From assembly GCF_014695975.1 (NCBI RefSeq), contig NZ_JACJPI010000090.1, positions 1-64,000 of the forward strand: a DNA stretch of 64,000 nt, given 5' to 3'. Under the pieces are notes generated by a model that was not told where the DNA came from, made no database searches, and was given only the letters and a program-made list of their open reading frames with translations. Below, one piece after another: positions 1 through 9,006 of the stretch; the stretch's first letter is position 1, and the number at the start of each line of letters is the position of its first letter. The position numbers were made by a program, and so were the translations under genes. This DNA comes from Leptolyngbya sp. FACHB-321. Its GTDB lineage: Bacteria > Cyanobacteriota > Cyanobacteriia > Leptolyngbyales > Leptolyngbyaceae.

Positions 1-90
1 CGTTCTCCAGTCAATTGCTTTGTCAATATCTTGGGCGGATTGATTGCCTATTGCCATCAGCCAAAGAAGCCATCCATTGCCCTTGACCAC
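1..90 (-). CDS. N-terminal fragment of an unidentified protein (cut by window edge)
   Basis: An open frame on the minus strand starts at a GTG (88-90) and runs off the left edge, giving 30 codons. An AAGGAG Shine-Dalgarno box at 97-102 lies six bases upstream, which is the main support for a real start. The visible peptide has a short hydrophobic stretch ([10 protein letters not shown]) followed by a polar segment. That is too little to assign a family. It lies downstream of thiL on the same strand and could share its transcript. Confidence 0.45.
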   Translation of the reverse strand, partial: MVKGNGWLLWLMAIGNQSAQDIDKAIDWRT

Positions 91-231
91 AATTTGCTCC
101 TTCCGGCTTAACCCGAACTGACGTTACTTAACAAGCAGCTTACGGTAGTCAGGCAAGCGACAGTCAATATCACGTTATCTCAGCCATCCTTACATCTTTA
201 GAGCTACTCGTTAGGCGATCGATTCCATACA

Positions 232-1329
232 CTAACCGCTAAAGTGCTGAAAACCTCGCTCAAGGGTTAAAGGTTGATCTGGTTGGTTCCCGGTTGCACC
301 CACTAGCCAAACCGCCAAGTCTTCAGTGATTGTGCCAATGATCGCTGCGCCATTACCTAACCGCTGCACCAATGCCTGCGCCCACGTCAACGGTAAACAG
401 AGAATTAGCTCAAAATCTTCACCGCCATACAGTGCCCAATCCAGCGCTTGTTCTGTGCCCACCCATTGCTGCAACGCAGAGGGCAGTGAAATCTGACTCC
501 GATCAATGATCGCGCCCACTCCGCTAGCACGACAGATCTGCACGATCGCGTCAGCTAACCCGTCGCTGCTATCCATGCCTGCGATTGGGGAGGGAAGTGA
601 GGAATAAGAAGAGGGGGAAGCGGGGGAAGAAGGGGAAGCAAGGGCTATTAGGTGTTGAGCGTCAGTTTGAATTGCGCCCTCTGAGCCCTCACCCTGCCCT
701 CTACCTTCTGCCCAGAGCCACTCCACTACATCTAACCGAGGCTTGGGGCGCTGATGGGCGTGAATCAGCAGGGCACGATCGCGCTCACTTAACGCTTCTC
801 CTAAGGCAGGATGCAACAGCAGTTCAAGCCCCGCTTTTGAAGCTCCATGTATGCCTGTTGCGACAATTGCGTCTCCCGGTCGAGCAGTAGAACGGCGAAT
901 AAGCTGGTTGGGTGCAGCTTCTCCAAAGGCAGTAATAGCGATGGAAAGGACGGGCGATCGACAGAGATCACCACCCACGATCGACGTCTCATACTGGTTC
1001 AAACATTCTGTTAGCCCGCGATACAGTCCTTCAATCCAAGCCACCGGAGTGTTTCCAGGCAGCCCTAGACCGACTGTAATGCCTAAGGGCGTTGCTCCCA
1101 TTGCTGCCAGATCAGAAAGATTAGCCGCTGCTGCCCTCCATCCCGCATCTGCCGCCGATGTCGTCTGATCGCTAAAATGTACGCCATCAATTAAAACATC
1201 TGTGGTAACGACCAACGATCGCCCCCGATGAGTGGTTAGTACCGCTGCATCATCTCCCACAAAGTCGGGGGGGCAAAACGACTGCACCAACTTCAGTAGA
1301 CCTTGTTCACCGATTTCTTGGACATTCAA
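232..1329 (-). CDS. thiL: Thiamine-monophosphate kinase ThiL
   Basis: ThiL phosphorylates thiamine monophosphate with ATP to give thiamine diphosphate, the last step of cofactor synthesis in the cytoplasm. The 365-residue product has the AIR-synthase-like fold signatures: an N-terminal GDDAAV motif near residue 26, LSDLAAMGA near 72, GGDL near 119 and the SSDGLADA motif from about residue 253. It is longer than typical ThiL (about 320-340 residues) because residues of about 206-250 are a Glu/Gly/Ser/Pro-rich insert encoded by short repeats (588-712), placed just before the SSDGL motif. All core motifs are intact, so the enzyme is probably active. Assignment is firm; the effect of the insert is unknown. 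Confidence 0.95.
   Translation of the reverse strand: MNVQEIGEQGLLKLVQSFCPPDFVGDDAAVLTTHRGRSLVVTTDVLIDGVHFSDQTTSAADAGWRAAAANLSDLAAMGATPLGITVGLGLPGNTPVAWIEGLYRGLTECLNQYETSIVGGDLCRSPVLSIAITAFGEAAPNQLIRRSTARPGDAIVATGIHGASKAGLELLLHPALGEALSERDRALLIHAHQRPKPRLDVVEWLWAEGRGQGEGSEGAIQTDAQHLIALASPSSPASPSSYSSLPSPIAGMDSSDGLADAIVQICRASGVGAIIDRSQISLPSALQQWVGTEQALDWALYGGEDFELILCLPLTWAQALVQRLGNGAAIIGTITEDLAVWLVGATGNQPDQPLTLERGFQHFSG
588..712. repeat. Short-repeat DNA inside thiL
   Basis: Two low-complexity patches lie in the thiL frame: GGGGAAG-like purine-rich units at about 588-646 and CTGCCCT-like heptamers at about 675-712. They encode a Gly/Glu and Ser/Pro-rich segment absent from ordinary ThiL proteins. 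The units resemble the 7-bp repeats elsewhere in the window. Confidence 0.6.
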
Positions 1330-1374
1330 GGCTGGCTTATCACGTTTTACTTTAGTGTTTGGTGCAATGATCGC

Positions 1375-1527
1375 TTACGCTTGATGCGTTTGCAACCAGA
1401 CTGTTATATCAGTTGGCCCAGCAAAATCGAGCAAGTCTTCACCTAAGGCTTCTAGCAGTGGTAAGGGTAAGGCAGTAATTTGCGATCGCACGATTGGGTC
1501 GATCGTGCTAAACCGCCGCGTTACCGT
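1375..1527 (-). pseudogene. Remnant of a DUF4351 C-terminal tail
   Basis: Just downstream of the ArsR gene, a minus-strand frame without a start codon ends at TAA (1375-1377). Its last about 30 residues, including LPLLEALGEDLLDF and ending in ITVWLQTHQA, resemble the conserved end of DUF4351 proteins, a domain often found behind PD-(D/E)XK or Rpn-type nuclease domains in cyanobacteria. In-frame stop codons close the frame upstream at 1528-1530, and it slightly overlaps the end of the ArsR gene. I read it as the 3' scar of a lost gene. The family call is from memory of the motif and is moderate. Confidence 0.5.
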
Positions 1528-1871
1528 TTACCAGCAAAGCTGAAGGCACGGAAGTGAAGGGCTTGCTGTTCAATGCGGTTGGCAAGACGATCGCACACCA
1601 AATTGCATAACTCAAAGATCAGATCATCTTCAACGCTGTAATAGGCTAACGTACCCTTGCTACGGCGGCTGAGAATGCCTGCCTGCATCATGACCTTCAA
1701 ATGCTTAGAGACATTTGCCTGACTAGTGTCGGTTGCTTCAACCAAATCTTGTACGCATTTCTCGCCATCACGGAGAAGGTTGAGAATCCGCAGGCGCATC
1801 GGCTCACTTAGCACACTGAAGTACTCAGCAACTTGTAAAACAACTTCTTGCGAAGGCTTTGCAGATTTCAT
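1521..1871 (-). CDS. ArsR/SmtB-family transcriptional regulator
   Basis: A 116-residue winged-helix regulator. ArsR-family proteins repress target promoters and usually release DNA on binding a metal or other ligand. The start of the domain (LSEPMRLRILNLL, near residue 21) and the recognition helix region (TSQANVSKHLKVM, near residue 49) are clear, followed by the beta wing (RRSKGTLAYY). Cysteines occur at about residue 39 and in the C-terminal helix (ELCNLVCDRL, near residue 89). These could be ligand or redox sites, but no known SmtB or CadC site pattern is complete. It is a single gene between accB and thiL, so its targets are not shown by context. Confidence 0.9.
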   Translation of the reverse strand: MKSAKPSQEVVLQVAEYFSVLSEPMRLRILNLLRDGEKCVQDLVEATDTSQANVSKHLKVMMQAGILSRRSKGTLAYYSVEDDLIFELCNLVCDRLANRIEQQALHFRAFSFAGKR

Positions 1872-2069
1872 GCAAATTTAATATGAAGTGCAGTGATCCC
1901 CAGATTCTAACCACTCAACCGCTACATAGCAATAGAGTATTTGATGACAATTCAAAGATTCTTTAGAATTTCATCGTTTTCTGAGTGATTTGGCTCTTTG
2001 TTCCAGGGATGCTTTTCAGTCGTTTGCTGTTATTGAGCAAGATGAAGTTGCTAACCGAAGGTAGGCTGC

Positions 2070-2618
2070 TCAGTCTGGATTAAGGCGCAGCAGCAACTGA
2101 CCGTACTCGATCGGCTCGCCATTTTGCACCAGAATCTCAACGACCTCACCGCCAATTTCTGCTTCCAGTTCGTTCATCAGCTTCATTGCTTCGATAATGC
2201 AAACGGTTTGCCCTTTACGAATGCGATCGCCTACTTCCACAAAAGGTGGTTCATCGGGAGATGCCGCACGGTAGAAGGTGCCCACCATTGGTGAATTCAC
2301 CTCAATCAGGCGACGATCGCTTTTGCTGTCCCGTAGGGGCGAATCGTTGGACGGTGCGTTTGGCACAGATGGCGTGGCAGCGCTTTGTGCTACCTGTTTA
2401 GCCTCAGAGTCGGTGCGGCTATCACCTACTATTTGCCGCGATGCGCTTGCCTCAACTGCCTGACGATGATCGCTATCGCTGGCATAAAGGCGCTCCTCAA
2501 CCCGAACACCACGATGCACCGTAAGTTCAAAATCAGCGCTTTTTAAAGTTAGTTCTGTAATATCGGTCTGATCGATCGCGGCTAAAAGCTCGCGGAGTTC
2601 ATTTAAATCCAGTGACAC
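2070..2618 (-). CDS. accB: Biotin carboxyl carrier protein of acetyl-CoA carboxylase
   Basis: AccB carries the biotin that is carboxylated by AccC and then passes CO2 to acetyl-CoA, the first committed step of fatty acid synthesis. The 182-residue protein has an N-terminal helix ([17 protein letters not shown]), a variable Ser/Ala/Asp-rich linker at about residues 55-105, and a C-terminal biotinyl domain whose EAMKLMNE motif places the biotinylated lysine at about residue 146. It follows efp on the same strand with a gap of about 100 bases, the efp-accB pairing common in cyanobacteria. Length and motifs are typical. Confidence 0.97.
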   Translation of the reverse strand: MSLDLNELRELLAAIDQTDITELTLKSADFELTVHRGVRVEERLYASDSDHRQAVEASASRQIVGDSRTDSEAKQVAQSAATPSVPNAPSNDSPLRDSKSDRRLIEVNSPMVGTFYRAASPDEPPFVEVGDRIRKGQTVCIIEAMKLMNELEAEIGGEVVEILVQNGEPIEYGQLLLRLNPD

Positions 2619-2642
2619 AATGACTGTAAACCTCAGAAACAG

Positions 2643-2691
2643 GGGCTAGGGGCTAGGAGAAAGGCTAAAGGATAAACGCTAAAGGCTAAAA
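2643..2691. repeat. Heptanucleotide repeat between efp and accB
   Basis: Seven tandem 7-bp units on the plus strand: GGGCTAG twice, then GAGAAAG, GCTAAAG, GATAAAC, GCTAAAG and GCTAAAA. The phase stays at exactly seven. It lies in the efp-accB spacer and belongs to the drifting heptamer family found throughout the window. Confidence 0.75.
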
Positions 2692-2716
2692 CAAGTTTCA
2701 TCCTTTATCCCTTCGC

Positions 2717-3277
2717 TTACTGCTCTCTACCCAAATAAGAATCATTACGAGTATCAACTTTGATGCGTTCTCCAATGGTGATAAAGAGAGGCACCATAAT
2801 TTGAGCGCCTGTTTCGACGATCGCAGGTTTGGTACCACCTGTTGCCGTATCACCCTTCACGCCTGGATCAGTTTGGGTTACTTCCAGCACAACAGAGTTG
2901 GGCAGCTCTACTTCTAGCACCTGCTCACCCCAACGGACGACGTTCACTTCCATCCCTTCTTTAAGGTATTTCACGCGATCGCCAATCTGTTTGGCATTGA
3001 GACGTGCCTCTTCATACGTCTCCATTTCCATAAAAACGAAGTCATCCCCGTCTTTATAGGTATGCTGCATTGTGTTTTTTTCCAAGTTTGCCTGGGGCAA
3101 GCTTTCGCCCGCTCGAAACGTTCGCTCCATCACGTTCCCGGTTTGAACGTTTTTGAGCTTAGTTCGCACAAACGCAGACCCTTTACCGGGCTTAACGTGC
3201 AAAAATTCGACGACTCGCCAGACCGATCCGTCTAGCTCAATGCTTACGCCTGATCGAAAGTCATTACTAGAGATCAT
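2717..3277 (-). CDS. efp: Translation elongation factor P
   Basis: EF-P binds ribosomes stalled on polyproline stretches and restores peptide-bond formation. The 186-residue length and three-domain layout are typical: an N-terminal KOW-like domain ([18 protein letters not shown]), the domain I loop [10 protein letters not shown] with the tip lysine near residue 32, and the C-terminal signature [17 protein letters not shown]. It probably heads the efp-accB transcription unit. The ATG start matches the family. Confidence 0.97.
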   Translation of the reverse strand: MISSNDFRSGVSIELDGSVWRVVEFLHVKPGKGSAFVRTKLKNVQTGNVMERTFRAGESLPQANLEKNTMQHTYKDGDDFVFMEMETYEEARLNAKQIGDRVKYLKEGMEVNVVRWGEQVLEVELPNSVVLEVTQTDPGVKGDTATGGTKPAIVETGAQIMVPLFITIGERIKVDTRNDSYLGREQ

Positions 3278-3778
3278 GAGTGTGTGTATCGGGAGAAAAT
3301 GTTCGGCATCTCATTGTACCGCTCAGGGGTAAACCACGTTAAGCAGGCGAAGGACAAAGATAAAGGAAGGGAAAAAGGGTTTTTGCCAAACTCGTGCCAG
3401 TTTCGAGTAAGGAAGTTTCGAGTAAGGAATAGGACTTAAATAAGTTCGATCTTTGGTGGGGGCGGGTTTTGCTGTCAAAGCGATTGCAGGATGCCGTTTG
3501 GTCTGCTAAGACCGCCCGTACAATTTACGGCTTGACTAAATTCACGATCCTAAGCAAAGCATTAGGCTGCCGTCCCCTCTTTCCTACGCGTCTCTTCCCC
3601 ACGCACCCTCTTACTTCTGCCTGTGTGACCCCGCTCTATGGCAAGATTAATGAGAGTAACTGACCGTTTGTAGCTTTGTGCTGCCAATCGCCTTCTCTCG
3701 CTTACCGTTGAGTGGGCAGACAGCACCAAAACAGATGTCCGCTTTTGAGCCGCTAACTTGAGCAAGCAGTACCCAGAC
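3278..3778. promoter_or_regulatory. Divergent intergenic region efp / cyclophilin
   Basis: About 500 bases between two divergent genes, with no convincing gene. It must hold the promoters of efp-accB (left) and the cyclophilin gene (right), but I cannot pick a clear consensus. A 15-bp unit, AGTTTCGAGTAAGGA, is duplicated head-to-tail at 3399-3413 and 3414-3428. Confidence 0.5.
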
Positions 3779-4918
3779 ATGGAACGACAAGGCTTTGACC
3801 GCTTCAAACTTGACCGCTTTAAGTTTGACCACTTAAGGCACTGGCTAAAAACGGGAGCAACCCTTTTGCTCATGATGATCTTGTCTTTGGGGTTAAGTGC
3901 GGCTACCAAACCCGCCAATATCATGCCTGCTGGCAACCCGATTACCGATGGCAAAGCGTTATTGCGCTACGCCTTGCCGATCGACAATGCACCCGTCCGC
4001 GAACTGCAAGGTAGCTTAGAAGATATTGCCACACAGCTAAGGGCAAATCGACGCTGGGGCGCGATCGCGGGCGATGTTAAACGAGCAAGCTGGATTTTGC
4101 GCGATAAGGAACCAGCGATCCTTGCTAGCGTGCTAGAAGCGAAGCAAGCCGAGGCACAAGCCATACTGGCTAAAATCAAAGACGGTATTGCGCCCCTGCA
4201 AGCGTCTATTGAAGCAAAAGATAAAGAACAAACCTTTCAACAGCGAACGGAGCTACTAGATTTAGTCGGGCAGCTTGAAGAAAGCATGGTGCAGAGCTTT
4301 CCCTTTGAGGTGCCTGCCGCTTATAACAACCTGCCGCAGCTTAAGGGTCGCGCCACGATCGCCTTTACAACTAACAAAGGCAAGATCACAGCCGTTGTCG
4401 ATGGTTATAGCGCTCCAGTCACCGCCGGAAACTTCGTTGATTTAGTCCAACGCGGTTTTTACGATGGCTTACCTTTCACCCGTTCTGAAGAATCCTACGT
4501 CTTGCAAATTGGTGATCCACCTGGAGAAGATGTTGGCTTTATCGATCCTCAAACGAAAAAATATCGCGCCATCCCGTTAGAAGTGTTGGTACAGGGCGAT
4601 GTTGAACCCACTTATGAGATCACGTTAGAGGATGCGGGGCGCTACAAAGACCAGCCTGTGTTGCCTTTTTCGTCCTACGGTGCGCTGGCGATGGCGCGTC
4701 CCGGTGAAGATCCAAACGGTGGTTCGTCCCAGTTTTTCTTCTTTTTGTTTGAGCCAGAGTTAACGCCAGCCGGACGCAACTTGCTGGATGGGCGCTACTC
4801 TGTATTTGGCTACGTTATTGAAGGCAAAGAGGTGCTGGAGCAACTGAGAGCCGGAGACAAGATTGAATCCGCTAAGGTGACTCAGGGTCTGGATCAATTG
4901 GTCGAGCCAGTTGCCTAA
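3779..4918 (+). CDS. Cyclophilin-type peptidylprolyl isomerase, exported (TLP40-like)
   Basis: Catalyses cis-trans isomerisation of prolyl bonds. A hydrophobic segment near the N-terminus (TGATLLLMMILSLGLSAA) looks like a signal peptide or anchor, so the protein probably acts in the thylakoid lumen or periplasm, like the plant lumenal TLP40 family. Residues of about 40-180 form the Ala/Lys-rich helical region typical of that family. The cyclophilin domain follows, with GRATIAFTTNKGKI, FYDGLPFTR and SSQFFFFLFEP. The frame also opens at a TTG at 3758, but ATG 3779 is preferred. Family identity is firm; the exact compartment is inference. Confidence 0.92.
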   Translation: MERQGFDRFKLDRFKFDHLRHWLKTGATLLLMMILSLGLSAATKPANIMPAGNPITDGKALLRYALPIDNAPVRELQGSLEDIATQLRANRRWGAIAGDVKRASWILRDKEPAILASVLEAKQAEAQAILAKIKDGIAPLQASIEAKDKEQTFQQRTELLDLVGQLEESMVQSFPFEVPAAYNNLPQLKGRATIAFTTNKGKITAVVDGYSAPVTAGNFVDLVQRGFYDGLPFTRSEESYVLQIGDPPGEDVGFIDPQTKKYRAIPLEVLVQGDVEPTYEITLEDAGRYKDQPVLPFSSYGALAMARPGEDPNGGSSQFFFFLFEPELTPAGRNLLDGRYSVFGYVIEGKEVLEQLRAGDKIESAKVTQGLDQLVEPVA

Positions 4919-5092
4919 ACGGAGCGATCGTAGCTTTTAGCTTAGAGTTTGCTGATTTTAAGAAAGAGGCTTAGGCGCGATCGGTGTTAGTCACTAAAGT
5001 AGAGATAAGTATCGATCGCCTTGAAACCTCCATTCTTATCTTTAAGGATTGAAACTCAAAGCTTTATGCTCAAATCCTCTCACAATTAGATC

Positions 5093-5407
5093 ATGGCAAT
5101 TTTTGAGTGGATCTTTTTGACTGGCTTTGGCGTGCTAGCTGGTGTCTCTCTTACAAACATCATTCAAAGTCGGCAGCAGCAGTCGCGCTTAGAGCAAGCT
5201 TTTTACCAACTGCTGGAAGTTGAGAATGGCAATGTATCCCTTATCCAACTAGCCGCTGCCGCACGAGTCAATGCCGAATTAGCCAAAAGCTATTTGGATA
5301 CCCAAGTGAAATTTTTCGGCGCAGTGCCCGAAGTAGACGACGATGGTGACGAGTTTTATCGCTTTCCTAAGTTGCGCCGCTGGAGCGAACCCGAAGAGTG
5401 GCAGTAA
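5093..5407 (+). CDS. Conserved cyanobacterial small membrane-anchored protein
   Basis: A 104-residue protein with an N-terminal hydrophobic helix (IFEWIFLTGFGVLAGVSL), a Gln/Arg-rich turn, and a compact soluble part in which LIQLAAAARVNAELAKSYLD looks like a winged-helix-type helix-turn-helix. It ends in an acidic, Trp-containing tail. I recognise the type as a hypothetical protein recurring in cyanobacteria but know no function. It stands alone on the plus strand and does not overlap its neighbours. Confidence 0.75.
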   Translation: MAIFEWIFLTGFGVLAGVSLTNIIQSRQQQSRLEQAFYQLLEVENGNVSLIQLAAAARVNAELAKSYLDTQVKFFGAVPEVDDDGDEFYRFPKLRRWSEPEEWQ

Positions 5408-5475
5408 TGTGGAGGCGTTTAACGATCAATAAGGCGTGGCGTGCTTATAGCCAGTGTTTTGCCATAACCAAATTC

Positions 5476-5503
5476 CTGAAAGCTGGAAGCTGATAGTTGA
5501 TAG
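5476..5503. repeat. Heptanucleotide repeat abutting the GerMN gene
   Basis: Four 7-bp units, CTGAAAG, CTGGAAG, CTGATAG and TTGATAG, run directly up to the stop codon of the GerMN gene. They belong to the same drifting heptamer class as the other repeats in the window. Confidence 0.6.
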
Positions 5504-6184
5504 CTACTCTCCAAGCGGAAAATCGCGGTTAAAGCTCTCACGGGTAAATGGTTGTTCTAGCATCAAGCCTTCGCCGCCTAGTGTTTCCAGTGGTTTACCT
5601 TCTACCGCTAACCGAACCCTGGCATCTGGATTCAAGCTAGTGGCAGTGTAAAGAATTTGCCCAACCCTGGCAGTCATTGAGGTACTGCCGCCGCCTTGTG
5701 TAAAGGCTTGGGAGAGGTCAACATGAATTTCATCATCTTTGATGTAAAGGCTGCGAAGTTTAGTGTCACGCGGAATAGTTGTTGTCACACTCGCACTGCT
5801 GGGACCCGCAAGTAATTTATTGACAGCGGCTGCCAGGATGTCGTTAGGAGTTTCCTGGGCACTCAGCGTCACGGGGCTGGGGCTAAAGGCGATCGTGCTT
5901 CCCGATGCTTTCAACCAATAAACCTGAAGCGTCTTGGTTTCCGAAGCAGGGGCAACCTTGCTAACTGGCAGCTTTGATGCAGTGTTAGGAGCAACAACCG
6001 CTGGCAGCGCTTTTTGCTGTTCTGAAGGCACCTGGGAATTTTCGATTACGTCTGGTGCAGGTGCTTTGCGTGACGCAGATTGAAACTCCCACCAGGCAAC
6101 AGCACTGCCTGTAGCCAGTACTAGAGCAGATAACCCTGCAATGATTCCAAGTGGGAGGTGGCGACGCGATCGTTGGTCTTCCAT
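5504..6184 (-). CDS. GerMN-domain envelope protein
   Basis: A 226-residue protein with an N-terminal membrane segment (GIIAGLSALVLATGSAVAWW, about residues 13-32), a Pro/Ala/Ser linker and a C-terminal GerMN domain from about residue 85. Visible GerMN features are the KTLQVYWLK strand, NDILAAAVNKLLAGP, a central VDLSQAF strand and a late RVRLAVEGKPLETLGGEG segment. GerMN domains occur in GerM and in LpqB-like lipoproteins and are thought to bind cell-wall or envelope partners. The function here is unknown. It follows the DUF2993 gene on the same strand about 100 bases downstream. Confidence 0.85.
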   Translation of the reverse strand: MEDQRSRRHLPLGIIAGLSALVLATGSAVAWWEFQSASRKAPAPDVIENSQVPSEQQKALPAVVAPNTASKLPVSKVAPASETKTLQVYWLKASGSTIAFSPSPVTLSAQETPNDILAAAVNKLLAGPSSASVTTTIPRDTKLRSLYIKDDEIHVDLSQAFTQGGGSTSMTARVGQILYTATSLNPDARVRLAVEGKPLETLGGEGLMLEQPFTRESFNRDFPLGE

Positions 6185-6289
6185 AGCGCAAATTCTCCTT
6201 GCAAGTGACGTGCAGAGCGGGTGAAGGCTTCCTGGATAACTACCAATCTATTTATGGCTATTTCGGAAACGTAAAACGCTTTCTTAGAG

Positions 6290-7072
6290 TTACTTGTCTG
6301 GCGCGACCTGAACAAAGGCAGCCAGGTTGATTTGATTCTCTGTCAAATTCAATTGTAAGATTCTTGCTGTTAGACCAGTTTTTTTAAACTGGCGCAGGTC
6401 AGACTGGTCGCTAAGACCTTTAGCGATCGACCGAATGATCGATTCTGGTACGGCTTCATCATCCAACGTCACAACGGGACTGAGAAGCTGTAGCTGCCGT
6501 CCTGCAATGATTGCGATCCCTGACTCCACCACAATAGTTAGCGTATCAGGATCGGCTGCTTCCTGTAGTTCAGCCTGAAGCCGCAAGCGTTGATTCGCGA
6601 GGAATTCAATACGAGGGTTGAGCAGCGTATACCGTTGGGCACGTTGTCTAGTCTGTTGACCTAAGGTGTTAACGCCCAAGGCTTTAAGCTGATCGAGGAC
6701 GATCGGCGATCGCAGTGCACGGTTCATATCCTCTTGCTTAAGCACTAGCCGTACCCCGGCTCGGAGCGGTTTTTCTAGCCGTGGCTGACCGCGCCGCAGG
6801 CGAGCGGCATCAAGCTGAATGGGATCAGTTTCTAGCTCAAAGGCTTCCAGGCGAATGTCTTGGGCAGGAAACAGCCCACGGCCCGCAACGCGGATGCGAT
6901 CGACTTTGCCCTGTACAAGTTGATAGCTCGGCGCATTATCAACACGGACTTCCAGTTGTTCTACTGATTCAAACTGCTTGCGAACCGTCGTTTGGGCAAC
7001 GCGATCGACCACAACGCCTGCTGGAGAAATCAGAGTAATCAGGCTAGAAAGAAAAATGGTGAGAAATTCCAA
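6290..7072 (-). CDS. DUF2993 (LmeA-like) protein
   Basis: A 260-residue DUF2993 protein with a hydrophobic start (FLTIFLSSLITLISPAG) suggesting export or anchoring. The family includes mycobacterial LmeA, a phospholipid-binding periplasmic protein, and is common in cyanobacteria without an assigned role. The start codon is TTG, three bases after the proS stop, so it is probably translated from the proS transcript. Conserved features are VDRIRVAGRGLF and the segment RLVLKQEDMNRAL. Confidence 0.85.
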   Translation of the reverse strand: MEFLTIFLSSLITLISPAGVVVDRVAQTTVRKQFESVEQLEVRVDNAPSYQLVQGKVDRIRVAGRGLFPAQDIRLEAFELETDPIQLDAARLRRGQPRLEKPLRAGVRLVLKQEDMNRALRSPIVLDQLKALGVNTLGQQTRQRAQRYTLLNPRIEFLANQRLRLQAELQEAADPDTLTIVVESGIAIIAGRQLQLLSPVVTLDDEAVPESIIRSIAKGLSDQSDLRQFKKTGLTARILQLNLTENQINLAAFVQVAPDK

Positions 7073-7075
7073 AGT

Positions 7076-8908
7076 TTAATGTTGCTCCAAAAGCCACTGT
7101 TGTAAGGTTGTGACCACATCTTCAAGCGCCACTTCCTGAGATTCTTTACTAGCACGTTTGACAACTTCGACTTTGCCTTGCTGGAGCGATCGCCCAGTTA
7201 CAAGGCGGTAGGGTATCCCAATTAAATCTGCATCCTTAAACTTTACGCCTGCGCGTTCATTGCGATCGTCCAACAAGGTTTCAATGCCTGCCTGATTGAG
7301 TTCGTCATACAGCTTTTCGGCTGCCTGTACTTGCTCGGCTTTGGCAATGTCGGGAATCACGACGATCGCTTGATAGGGCGCAATCGCAGTGGTCCACACG
7401 ATCCCATCTTTGTCGTAGGATTGCTCGACGGCGGCTTGTGCCAAGCGGGAAACACCCACACCATAACAACCCATGATCAGAGGCTTCTCTTCACCTTGCT
7501 CGTTCGTATAGGTTGCTCCCAGCGCTTCAGAATACTTTGTGCCCAACTGGAAGATATGCCCAATTTCAATGCCTCTAGCAGTTTTGAGCGTTTGGGTAGG
7601 GTCATGGAGGGCACGATCGCCTGCCGTTGCCTTTCGCACATCCACAACCAGCTTCGGTAGCTCAAACTCCTTACCCCAGTTCGCACCAACCACATGGTAA
7701 CCAGCTTCGTTAGAGCCTGTGACGAAATGCGCCAAGTCAACGGCAGTTTTGTCCACCACTCGCAAGAACTTTGGGGCAACGGGATTAGCAGCAACCTGTC
7801 CTGCTGGGGCTGGCTTGGGTGGCTTGATGTAGCTGTCTTCTAAGTTGGGAGCAATATAGCCGAGCGGCAGTGGTTTTGCTGCCCATTTTGCCTGTGTCTC
7901 TGCATCCGGCACGGTCAACGACAGAAGCGTTTTGCTAGCGTACTGGTCGGCTAGTTTGACCAACTCGTTTTGTAGCTTCACCTCGTTCACATCTTGGTCG
8001 CCTCGGATGCTGATTAGGACAAGCACTACTCTGCCGCTATCAAACACTGCCTGATACAAAACATTTTTAACAATCGCCGTGGGAGAGCACTTCAGCAATT
8101 GAGACAATTTGGCGATCGTTTCTGTGCCAGGAGTCTCTAGTTTCTCGTAAGCAGTAAAGGAAGATGGCTCTGCATCAGACGGTAGAGAAACAGCCTTCTC
8201 GACATTGGCAGAGTACTGACCATCCTCGGTGTACAGTACTTCATCTTCCCCTGCCTCTGCTAGCACCATGAATTCTTGCGAACCCGCACCACCGATCGCG
8301 CCTGAATCAGCATCCACTGCCCGAAAAGCCAAACCACAGCGGTTCAGAATATTGCAGTAAGCTATGTGCATTTTTTCATATTGCCGCTTGAGACCAGTTT
8401 CGTCAGCATCAAACGAATAAGCATCTTTCATGATGAATTCACGCCCGCGCATCAGACCAAAGCGAGGACGAATCTCATCGCGAAACTTCGTTTGAATCTG
8501 GTAAAGGTTTTGCGGCAATTGGCGGTAGGAGCGAATCATGTCACGAGCGATCGTCGTAATCACCTCTTCGTGCGTGGGACCCAACCCCATTTCGCGCTGC
8601 TGGCGATCAACCAGCGAAAACATAATGCCTTCCGCTTTTGTATAGGTATCCCACCGTCCTGATTCGCGCCATAGCTCAGCAGGCTGCAACTGTGGCAGCA
8701 GGCATTCTTGTGCCCCAGCGGCATTCATTTCCTCGCGAACAATCTGCGATACCTTCTGCAAGACTCGCCACATTAAAGGCAAGTACGCATACACACCACC
8801 TGCAATGCGCCGAATGTAGCCTGCCCGCAGCAGCAGCTTATGGCTAGGAATCTCCGCCTCTACCGGATCTTCTCGAAGCGTCACAAACAGCATTTGAGAC
8901 AGTCGCAT
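7076..8908 (-). CDS. proS: Prolyl-tRNA synthetase
   Basis: Charges tRNA-Pro with proline. This is the bacterial class II form of about 610 residues. Motif 1 and 2 regions ([46 protein letters not shown]) lie in the first 160 residues, an editing insertion domain follows, and the C-terminal anticodon-binding domain ends the protein. I place the start at ATG 8908, because homologues begin with MRLSQML; a longer frame opens at 8932. The DUF2993 and GerMN genes follow on the same strand. Confidence 0.97.
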   Translation of the reverse strand: MRLSQMLFVTLREDPVEAEIPSHKLLLRAGYIRRIAGGVYAYLPLMWRVLQKVSQIVREEMNAAGAQECLLPQLQPAELWRESGRWDTYTKAEGIMFSLVDRQQREMGLGPTHEEVITTIARDMIRSYRQLPQNLYQIQTKFRDEIRPRFGLMRGREFIMKDAYSFDADETGLKRQYEKMHIAYCNILNRCGLAFRAVDADSGAIGGAGSQEFMVLAEAGEDEVLYTEDGQYSANVEKAVSLPSDAEPSSFTAYEKLETPGTETIAKLSQLLKCSPTAIVKNVLYQAVFDSGRVVLVLISIRGDQDVNEVKLQNELVKLADQYASKTLLSLTVPDAETQAKWAAKPLPLGYIAPNLEDSYIKPPKPAPAGQVAANPVAPKFLRVVDKTAVDLAHFVTGSNEAGYHVVGANWGKEFELPKLVVDVRKATAGDRALHDPTQTLKTARGIEIGHIFQLGTKYSEALGATYTNEQGEEKPLIMGCYGVGVSRLAQAAVEQSYDKDGIVWTTAIAPYQAIVVIPDIAKAEQVQAAEKLYDELNQAGIETLLDDRNERAGVKFKDADLIGIPYRLVTGRSLQQGKVEVVKRASKESQEVALEDVVTTLQQWLLEQH

Positions 8909-9006
8909 TGCCCAGTTCCTTTTCAGACTCAAGAATCATCTCTCAGTCTAGAACATCCGATGTACTGGAACGGTAAACGATGGCAATTTGCAGTACGCTT
9001 CCACTT

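Noticed and set aside
3469-3663. Plus-strand open frame of 64 codons
   Set aside because: Composition is not protein-like, there is no ribosome-binding site, and it lies in a promoter region.
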